DNA from: Craterostigma plantagineum
Lineage: Eukaryota > Streptophyta > Magnoliopsida > Lamiales > Linderniaceae
DNA: 64,000 nt
Reading direction: 5' to 3'
NCBI GenBank assembly: GCA_027422505.1
Contig: JAPQWV010000334.1
Location: forward strand, 558,001-622,000
A program made the translations under genes and the position numbers. A model generated the notes under the pieces. It was given only the letters and a program-made list of their open reading frames with translations, did not search any database and had not been told where the DNA came from. Below are positions 56,538-64,000 of this stretch, piece after piece (the first letter of the stretch is position 1; the number at the start of each line of letters is the position of its first letter).

Positions 56538-58869
56538 TGTAATACCCGTAAAATTAATACGGGATTTTGCTGTAATTATCTGTATAATTATTCTTCAAAA
56601 GAAATAGGATCACGAAATTTAAAGTTGCGCAATGAAAATATGAATTTAATAACTTCGAATTTATTCTGAGATTTATCAAAGAATTAAATATGATTGGTAC
56701 AATTAGGAATTGTTGGGCCACATTTAATACTCGAAACTTAGGCCAAATTTGAGTATTCTTGGGCCCAAATATGAATGGGATTTCTTAGGTTTAAAGTAAA
56801 GCTTACCTTGTCTAATCAATTCCAAGTCCCAAGGTTACCATGTATATCTAAAGATAAACACATACAATACGCATTTCACGAAAACTTCAAAGGCATTGAC
56901 ATCTTCAAACAATATCAAGACAACAACGAGTCATAAGGTATGTGAGGGTTTCATGCTTAACATGCTTAATATGTTTCCAAAGTGTATGTTTCTATAAAAT
57001 CATATGTTAAGCATAAGGAGGTGTCGAATTCATCATGATTAAGAACCCCTGAAACACTTAGTTCAATTCATGAGTGGGTATTACATGAGTAAATGATGTA
57101 CGCAGCTTCAGTATACACTTAGAAATGAATTATGTGAACATGATTTATACTTTAGTGAAAATCGTGATCTTGAAATAGTTATGTCAAATATATACGTCTT
57201 AATACTTAACTAGGAGGTTTCGGCCATCGAGAAAACCCTAACCTTCATTTGAGGTTCATGAGTATTTAAATGATAACAGTTCTAGTAATTTCGAGACATA
57301 CAATAGAATGATGTAGAGATGTATAATAAAGGGACTTTGATATGAACAATAGCACGACTTCGAAAGGAATAAATTAAAGGTGTCGAGAGGTAATAGGAGG
57401 AGATGTCGAGATGAATAGTAAACAGATTTAGATAGGTATAGTAGGAAGATCTCGAGATATATTTTATAAGGATTTCGACACCACTATAGACTTCGACATT
57501 TATAAGATTTCGACATTTAACCAGATCTCGACATTTCTCTATGTCATTTCGACATTGTCCGTGTCATTTCGACATTGAACATTCCTAACCAATCTCGACA
57601 TTTTGTAAAGATTCGACAGTGTCAAAGAGAAGATCTCGACATTTTGGGTGTTACTTAAAGTCTCGATTTAACCTCCCCAACAAAATTTTCGGCACTAAGT
57701 AATTCTCAACAATTAGGGTTTTCATCATTTTAGGGTTTTCGTAATTTTTAGGGTTTTGTTAATTTATGATTTTGAAACTTAGAATTTGGAAACTTCGAAA
57801 TTGGGTGACTTAGTAAATATACTGATATAATAATATTTTGTGCTCAGACATTCGAACTGTAGGGAATTCACCAGGATTGTCTACCGATTTTATCAGGAGG
57901 GCAGGTAGGTGAATTATTTATCTACAATGCGTAAACACCTATGTGAGTTTACGTGCTTCTATGTGGTTAAATGAATTACGTGTTTTACATGTTTTAGTAC
58001 GTCTCACGTGAAAATATGTTTTTAAGTTATCACATTTATATGCATGGCATATGTATATCATATCACAGGAGTGAGATATTTACACCGTATTGAGATAGTG
58101 ATGATTTGAGATATTGACGAGAGGGGTAGACTGAGATGATTGTGGTTGTTGACTCATTGAGGAGTCGAGGTTGGTACTCATATGACACCTGACGGCAGAC
58201 AGGCGTGATCGATCTGTCTACTCGGGCGTGAACGTCCCGAGGTGCAAAACCGTCGTAATTTTATTTTTAGCGGAGGGAGCGACCTGACAGGGCTGTTGCG
58301 TGATCGTCAAAATGCTGTCGGCGTAGGCTACCGCTTACGGAAGAGCGAACTGGCAGGGCAGTTGCGTGATCGTCAAAACGCTGCTAGTGTAAGCTTTCGT
58401 ATATTATTATTATGGGCGCGCGAGGTGCCGTGTCTGACCTAGGGCCCTGTGTTGTGTAATTTGAGATAGGATTGTGGAAAAAGAAAGAGTGAACATTGCA
58501 TGTGAGATATTGGGATCGGAAATGAGCGTTCACGTGCATACATGCATTTTTATTCACCTACTGGGAAAATCGCTCACTGTTTACGTGTTGTAGGAACTGA
58601 GTCTGACGCCGACGTGCGTCAAGACTGAGGCGGCTGGTAGCGGTGCTCCACGGACTTTTGAGGGCGGGGTAGTACTTTGGAGCGATAATAGGGTTTTTTG
58701 TTCTTTTGACATTTTTGGGGCTAAGCCCGTTGTATAGATACTACTATGTAAAATAATATTTGATTGTATTATATTACCTTTTAGGAAAAAGTTTTTAATT
58801 GACGGGCCTTCCGCGGCTTACTTGCGGAAATCCGCCACTAATGTTAATTAGAAAATGAGGGTCGCCACA
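56538..58869 (+). repeat. Gypsy-3b 5' LTR (2,332 bp)
   Basis: Copy of 43086-45413. It includes the CGACAT cluster near 57490-57645 (one more intact motif than unit 1) and the 66-bp tandem repeat. Followed by the PBS TGGTATCAGAGC. Confidence 0.92.
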
Positions 58870-58871
58870 GG

Positions 58872-58883
58872 TGGTATCAGAGC
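58872..58883 (+). other. Primer-binding site, Gypsy-3b
   Basis: TGGTATCAGAGC two bases after the LTR end. Confidence 0.92.
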
Positions 58884-59030
58884 GTAGACTTTAGATTCTG
58901 AAGACTGTCCATGTACTACCACTCAAAAGCCTGGAGAACCAGCCTGGCTTGTAAGTTAAATGTTTGATTATCTTACTATGTGTTATCTAATATGTGCTTT
59001 ATGTTGTTTACTGTAGATAAAAGTTGAAAA

Positions 59031-60080
59031 ATGCCAAGGACACGTAGTGAGCATGTGGGTGAATCTAGCCGTAGGGCTGAACCTGATTCCCCTCCCCCTG
59101 AAAGGGACTCTACTATCCTACGACTGACTGAATTACTTCAACGTCAGTCTAATCATATCAATCGCCAATCAGATCAAATCAACGAGCTACTTCATCACCA
59201 TAGCTCGTCTGAACATCGTCCCTCCCCGCAGCCTGCACGTGTAGAAATTATCGGGGAGCGATTTCGAAAAATGAATCCCCCAACCTTTGCTGATGCTACG
59301 GACCCAGCAGTGGCTGAAGATTGGCTGCGCACCATAGAAGATATGTTCATATATAGTCGTGTGCCTGAGAATGAAAAGGTCATGTGCGCCGTTTCCATGC
59401 TCAGTGGGAACGCCCGATTCTGGTGGCATACCGTTAAAGTCCTAGAAGATCCGTTGAATATGTCGTGGGAACGATTTAGAGAATCGTTCCACGGCAAATA
59501 TTTTACTGCCCATGAACAGGAACGACAGATGCTAGAATTTATGAATCTCAGGCAAGGAGGAATGCCTGTAACTCAATATATCCGCCGATTCGAGGAGCTG
59601 TCCCATTTCGCTCCTCACATGGTGGCAACAAATCTACTCAAGGTCGAGGTTCATTACGGGCCTCAAACCTGAGCTTTATCGCGACTTAAGTATCTCGGGG
59701 GGCCCGACAGATGGAATTTACCCAAGTAGCAGAAAGGGCCATGATAGCTGAGCAGGCTGAGACTCAGATTTCTGAAGCTCAGGAGGCGAAGAAGAGGAGG
59801 GAGAGTCAGCAAGGACCTGGAAGTGATCGTAAATGCCAATTTTTCAACAAAGGCCAAGGTAACCAAGGAAATCGCCAGGGTCAACAGAATTGGCGCCCGA
59901 CGCTGAACCAGGGACCCGTAAATATTCACAACAGACCTCCAAACCCAGCACCCCAATGCAGACAGTGTGGCCGTTACCATTTTGGCACCTGTTATCAACC
60001 CAGATCCAACCCAAACCAATAGTGTTTTAGATGCGGAAGAATGGGGCACTATGCAAGGAATTGTAACATGAACATACCCT
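59031..60080 (+). pseudogene. gag: Gypsy-3b gag, frameshifted
   Basis: Same Gag as at 45575, with the same shift that ends the first frame at 59672. The second frame (59711-60022) carries the AERAMIAEQAE helix and CRQCGRYHFGTCY. The canonical knuckle CFRCGRMGHYARNC (near 60028) is in a third frame. Confidence 0.88.
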
Positions 60081-60099
60081 AGAACCCGACCCGAACACC

Positions 60100-61503
60100 A
60101 GTTCGACCACCACCGATTCCTGCACGGGTTTTCACACTTACCAGTGAGGAGGCCGAGGCGAACCCTTCTATTGTGACGTGTACGTTAACTATCTATAACG
60201 TGCCCACTTATGTGCTAATTGATTCTGGAGCCACACATTCATTTGTGTCGGCTAAGTACGTGGCGAAGGTAGGAATATCCCCTACCTCCTCTGAATGCAA
60301 CTATGTAGTTACTCTACCTCATGTGGATCCGACGCATACCAACCAAGTACTGCGAGGATGAGTAGTAAATATTGAGGGTAGGAACTTGAGTGCCGACCTG
60401 ATTGTAATCCCGATGAACGACTACGATGTCATCTTCGGAATGGATTGGCTTTAAGATATGGAGCCATCATAGATTGCAACAAGAAGGTCGTTAAATTCCA
60501 ACTGCCCGAAGAAGAAGCATTCACTTTTTCGGATAAATCAGATAAGAATAGTATTCCAAGAATATCAGCTCTGAAGGCTCAACGACTTTTGAGGTTGGGT
60601 TGTGAGTCTTATCTCGTGTATGCGGTGAAGGCAGAGGACTTACCTCAGCCGGAACTAAAAGACGTACTTGTAGTCAACGAATACGCCGATGTATTTCCCG
60701 ATGATCTCTTGGGGTTACCCCTGATCGAGAAATACAGTTCACGATAGATCTGATCCCGGGTTCTGCCCCAATCTCTAAAGCCTCTTACCGTTTAGCACCA
60801 AATGAGTTAAAGGAATTGAAGGAACAGTTAGAAGACCTACTATCCAAGGGGTTTATTCAGCCGAGTTTTTCACCGTGGGGCGCACCCGTTCTTTTTGTGC
60901 GAAAGAAGGATGGGTCGAAGCGACTGTGCATCGACTACAGGGAGTTGAATAAGATCACGATCAAGAATAAATATCCCTTGCCAAGGATCGATAATCTGTT
61001 CGATCAACTACAAGGAGCTACGGTATTCTCGAAAATTGACCTCCGTTTGGGATACCATCAGTTGAAGATCAGGGAGGTAGATGTTCCTAAAACCGCATTC
61101 AGTACGAGGTACGGCCACTACGAGTTTTTGGTCATGCCTTTTGGACTGACAAACGCCCCAGCTGCTTTTATGGACTTGATGAATCAAGTCTTTTAAGAAC
61201 TACCTTGATCGGTTTGTTATCATCTTTATCGATGATATTCTGATCTACTCTAAGGCGAGGGACGAACACGAAAGTCATTTGCGAACTGTCTTAGGAATCC
61301 TGAGAGAGAAACAGCTCTACGCCAAATTCAAGGAATGTGAATTTTGGCTTGAGCAAGTAGCTTTCTTGGGACACGTGAGTTTTGGAAATGGAATCTCTGT
61401 GGACCCGAGTAAGATCGAAGCTGTGAATAACTGGCCACGACCTACGACTCCTACCGAAGTTCAAATTTTCTTTGACTTGCGGGATATTACCGTAAGTTTT
61501 TAG
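60100..61503 (+). pseudogene. pol: Gypsy-3b protease and reverse transcriptase
   Basis: Protease LIDSGATHSF near 60220 in an open frame (60173-60361). RT in pieces: 60445-60747 ([20 protein letters not shown]), 60816-61196 ([21 protein letters not shown]), catalytic FIDDILIY near 61235, and 61279-61503 ([12 protein letters not shown]). The stop inside VF-KNYLDRF (61194-61196) is shared with unit 1, so it predates the duplication. It lacks the 20-bp insertion found in Gypsy-3a. Confidence 0.9.
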
Positions 61504-62372
61504 CGGACATCTCCAGTATTGCCTCTACATTGACCAATCTGACGAGGAAGAACGTTCCGTTTAAATGGACCGAAGCATGCGAGCAGAGCTTTCAGAAAAG
61601 AAGAAACGTCTTACCTCTGCCCCGATATTGACAATACCATCACGGACAGGGGGATTTGCAGTATATAGCGATGCTTCGAAGAATGGCTTGGGATGCGTGC
61701 TGATGCAGAACGGATATTGCCTATGCTTCACGACAGTTAAAGGAATACCAGAAGAACTATTCGACCCACGACTTGGAACTGGCAGCAGTTGTCTTCGCTT
61801 TGAAGATATGGAGACATTACCTCTATGGAGAGAAGTGCGAAATCTTCACAGACCATAAGAGCTTGAAGTATTTCTTTACCCAGAAGGAATTGAATATGCG
61901 ACAGCGGCGGTGGTTAGAACTAGTAAAGGACTACGATTGCGTTATCAGCTATCATCCGCGCAAGGCAAACGTAGTCGCAGATGCGCTGAGTCAAAAAGCG
62001 GTGAATGCAGAGTTACATCAACTTGGAATAGAGATAGTCAATTTAGGCGAAGTTGAAACAAAACTAGCAGCGTTAACCCTTCAACCCACGCTGCTAGAAT
62101 GGATCAGGAAGACGCAAGAGAAAGACGAACTCTATCTAAAAATGAAAGATGCGTTACCCGAGAATTTTAAAATACGAGAGGATGGAGCTTTATTATACAA
62201 GAATAGTCTTTATGTACCTGACAATGAGGAGCTGCGACAAACGATAATGAAGGAAGCACATGCGACAACATACTCGGTACACCCCGGAGCCAATAAGATG
62301 TATCAAGATTTGCGAATAATGTACTGGTGGCCAGGAATGAAGAAAGACGTCGCTGCATTCGTGAATCGATGA
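61504..62372 (+). pseudogene. pol: Gypsy-3b RNase H and integrase zinc finger
   Basis: RNase H begins at [11 protein letters not shown] near 61665 and changes frame near 61710. An open frame from 61773 gives the [20 protein letters not shown] block, [10 protein letters not shown] and [13 protein letters not shown]. Here HPGKAN reads HPRKAN and SRK reads SQK. It continues through [10 protein letters not shown], where Gypsy-2 has a stop, and YWWPGMKKD to a stop at 62372 caused by one lost base before CMTC. Confidence 0.9.
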
Positions 62373-63512
62373 CTTGCCAATTGATTAAAGCAGAACACCA
62401 GCGACCCGGTGGACCCCTACAGCCCCTACCCATTCCAGAATGGAAGTGGTCATATCACAATGGTTTTCGTCGTTGGGTTACCCAAAACGACAAAAGGCCA
62501 CGATGCTATTTGGGTGATTGTTGATCGCCTAACTAAATCAGCACATTTCCTTCCAATCAGTTCTACGTTTTCCATGGAACGTTACGCTGAATTATATATT
62601 CAGGAAATTATTCGACTCCATGGAATTCCAACCTCTATCGTCTCGGATCGAGATTCGAGATTTCTATCGAACTTTTGGCAAAGCTTACAGAAAGTGATGG
62701 GAACCAAGCTCTTGTTCAGAACTGCGTATCATCCTCAGACCGACGGGCAGTCTGAACGAACGATCCAACCTTGAAGACATGCTGAGAGCTTGTGTTTTAG
62801 ATTTCAAAGGAAACTGGAGCAAGTATCTGCCTTTAATAGAATTTTCCTACAATAAAATAGTTTCCACGCTACAATAGGAATGGCACCGTATGAGGCTTTA
62901 TACGGGCGTAAGTGTCGATCCCCAGTCCATTGGGACGAAATCGGTGACCGAACAATGTTAGGACCCGATATGATCCGAGAAATGACAGAAGCTGTAACGA
63001 AGATTCGGGAAAGAATGCGAACTGCACAGAATCATCAGAAAAGTTACGTAGATGATCGACGGCGGCCTTTGGAATTTGCAGAAGATGATCAAGTGTTCCT
63101 GAAGATTTCCTCGATGAAAGGAGTGAAGCGCTTTGGAAGAAAGGGCAAGTTGAGTCCTAGATACATAGGTCCATTTAGAATTGTTAAAAGAATAGACGAA
63201 GTTGCGTATCAACTAGAGTTGCCAGCCTCATTAGCGCAAGTTCACGACGTATTCCACGTGTCAACATTACGAAAATACGTCGTAGACCCAACTCATGTAA
63301 TCTAGAACGAGCTTCTTTATCAACAGCTCAAACCTGCTTTGAGCTACGAAGAGAAGCCTGTAGAGATTTTGATGTATGAGCTGAAACAACTTCGGAATAA
63401 GGTTATTCCGTTAGTTAAGGTTTTGTGGCGGAATCAATCAGTTGAGGAAGCCACTTGGGGACGTGAGGATGATATGAGAGTTCGTTATCCCGAGTTATTT
63501 CAGTCGGCGTAA
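62373..63512 (+). pseudogene. pol: Gypsy-3b integrase core and chromodomain-like tail
   Basis: Core: [25 protein letters not shown] (the Asp of the first catalytic position reads Val in TMVF near 62465), VSDRDSRF near 62640 and QSERTIQ near 62755. Shifts occur near 62770 and 62855. Frame 62880-63305 gives [31 protein letters not shown] and [14 protein letters not shown] at 63303-63305 interrupts, then the tail EILMYELKQLRNK, EATWGREDDMR, RYPELF ends at TAA 63510-63512. Confidence 0.9.
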
Positions 63513-63533
63513 TTTCGGGGACGAAATTTTTTT

Positions 63534-63546
63534 AAGGGGGGAAGGA
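63534..63546 (+). other. Polypurine tract of Gypsy-3b
   Basis: AAGGGGGGAAGGA before the 3' LTR, after TTTCGGGGACGAAA. Confidence 0.82.
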
Positions 63547-64000
63547 AGTAATACCCGTAAAATTAATTCGGGATTTTGCTGTAATTATCTGTATAATTAT
63601 TCTTTAGAAGAAATAGGATCATGAAATTTAAAGTTGCGCAATGAAAATATGAATTTAATAACTTCGAATTTATACTGAGATTTATCAAAGAATTAAATAT
63701 AATTGGTACAATTAGGAAACGTTGTTGGGCCACATTTAATACTCGAAACTTAGGCCAAATTTGAGTATTCTTGGGCCCAAATCTGAATGGGATTTCTAAG
63801 GTTTAAAGTAAAGCTTACCTTGTCTAATCAATTTCAAGTCCCAAGGTTACCATGTATATCTAAAGATAAACACATACACTAAGCATTTCACGAAAACTTG
63901 AAAGGCATCGACATCTTCAAACAATATCAAGACAACAACGAGTCATAAGGTATGTGAGGGCTTCGTGCTTAACATGCTTAATATGTTTCCAAAGTGTATG
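63547..64000 (+). repeat. Gypsy-3b 3' LTR, first 454 bp
   Basis: Matches the start of 56538-58869. Its first base is A (AGTAATACCC) where the 5' LTR has T. It runs off the window. Scattered substitutions are more frequent than between the two duplication units, so the insertion is older than the duplication. Confidence 0.9.

Larger units (their letters stand above)
48225..61664 (+). repeat. Tandem duplication, unit 2 (13.44 kb)
   Basis: Head-to-tail copy of 34754-48224. It contains the Copia-4 pol tail (48225-48302), the ORF3 gene region, a Copia-4 3' LTR, Copia-3 gag and the front of Gypsy-3, which here continues without break past 61664. Confidence 0.95.
12281..64000 (+). mobile_element. 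Copia-3, host element of all insertions to the right (incomplete)
   Basis: A copia element inserted in the Copia-2 intron. Visible parts are the 5' LTR 12281-12629, PBS 12632-12643, leader 12644-13114 plus 22691-23282, and gag 23283-23456 plus 42454-43085 (duplicated at 55905-56537). Gypsy-1, Copia-4 and Gypsy-3 separate the pieces. The joins are supported by target duplications (CTCGA and GAGAT) and by the reading frame of gag across the Copia-4 insertion. Its pol and 3' end lie outside the window. Left flank is ATTGT (12276-12280). Confidence 0.8.
56538..64000 (+). mobile_element. Gypsy-3b: chromovirus continuing to its 3' LTR at the window end
   Basis: 5' LTR 56538-58869, PBS 58872-58883, gag, protease, RT, RNase H, integrase, chromodomain-like tail, polypurine tract, and 454 bp of the 3' LTR. 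Up to 61664 it duplicates Gypsy-3a; beyond it is unique in the window. All coding is frameshifted. Confidence 0.93.

Overview
The window is plant nuclear repeat DNA, very probably from a eudicot. It is filled by nested LTR retrotransposons and shows no host gene, no functional RNA gene and nothing prokaryotic. Every primer-binding site found reads TGGTATCAGAGC, the initiator-Met tRNA complement used by plant LTR elements. The pol fragments are Ty1/copia (RVT_2 type) or Ty3/gypsy of chromovirus (Tekay/Del-like) type. I use informal names: Copia-0 to Copia-4 and Gypsy-1 to Gypsy-3.

Layout. 1-6383 is Copia-1, rearranged: the end of an extra gene ('ORF3') and a truncated 3' LTR on the + strand, then gag, leader, PBS and 5' LTR on the - strand. 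6384-7122 is an old copia RT fragment (Copia-0, -). 7123-12280 is the 3' half of Copia-2 (-): LTR, ORF3 and part of its intron. 12281 onward is Copia-3 (+), the host for everything to the right. Its leader holds Gypsy-1 (13115-22685, -, TSD CTCGA). Its gag holds Copia-4 (23457-42453, +, TSD GAGAT), and further on Gypsy-3. Copia-4 itself holds Gypsy-2 (24013-32950), which is cut off in its 3' LTR by a deletion that also removed the Copia-4 gag and front of pol. A tandem duplication of about 13.4 kb (34754-48224 and 48225-61664) copies the back of Copia-4, the Copia-3 gag piece and the front of Gypsy-3. The right-hand Gypsy-3 copy continues to its 3' LTR at the window end.

The most interesting content is ORF3, a gene of about 1,170 codons located after pol in the copia elements. 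It occurs four times here: in Copia-1, in Copia-2 and in both duplicates of Copia-4. It is not gag, pol or recognisably env. In Copia-4 it appears to be a split gene. There is a TATA box after pol, a 5' exon with tandem repeats and basic tracts, a 2.5-kb intron with a good donor and acceptor, and a long 3' exon whose stop codon lies inside the LTR. The acceptor and its reading phase are conserved in the diverged Copia-2. Similar C-terminal motifs recur, as far as I remember, in unnamed predicted proteins of other eudicots, especially Asteraceae; this could not be checked here.

Other notable structures are a gag-only element with two 3.7-kb LTRs around a 2.1-kb interior (Gypsy-1), about 38 copies of CGACAT in each of those LTRs, TTTCGATCGAAA-like palindromes shared by unrelated elements, and a perfect or near-perfect inverted repeat at the TATA box of the copia LTRs. 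Nearly all coding regions are broken; only the Gypsy-1 gag frame is whole. Some single-base differences between the duplicate copies may be sequencing errors.
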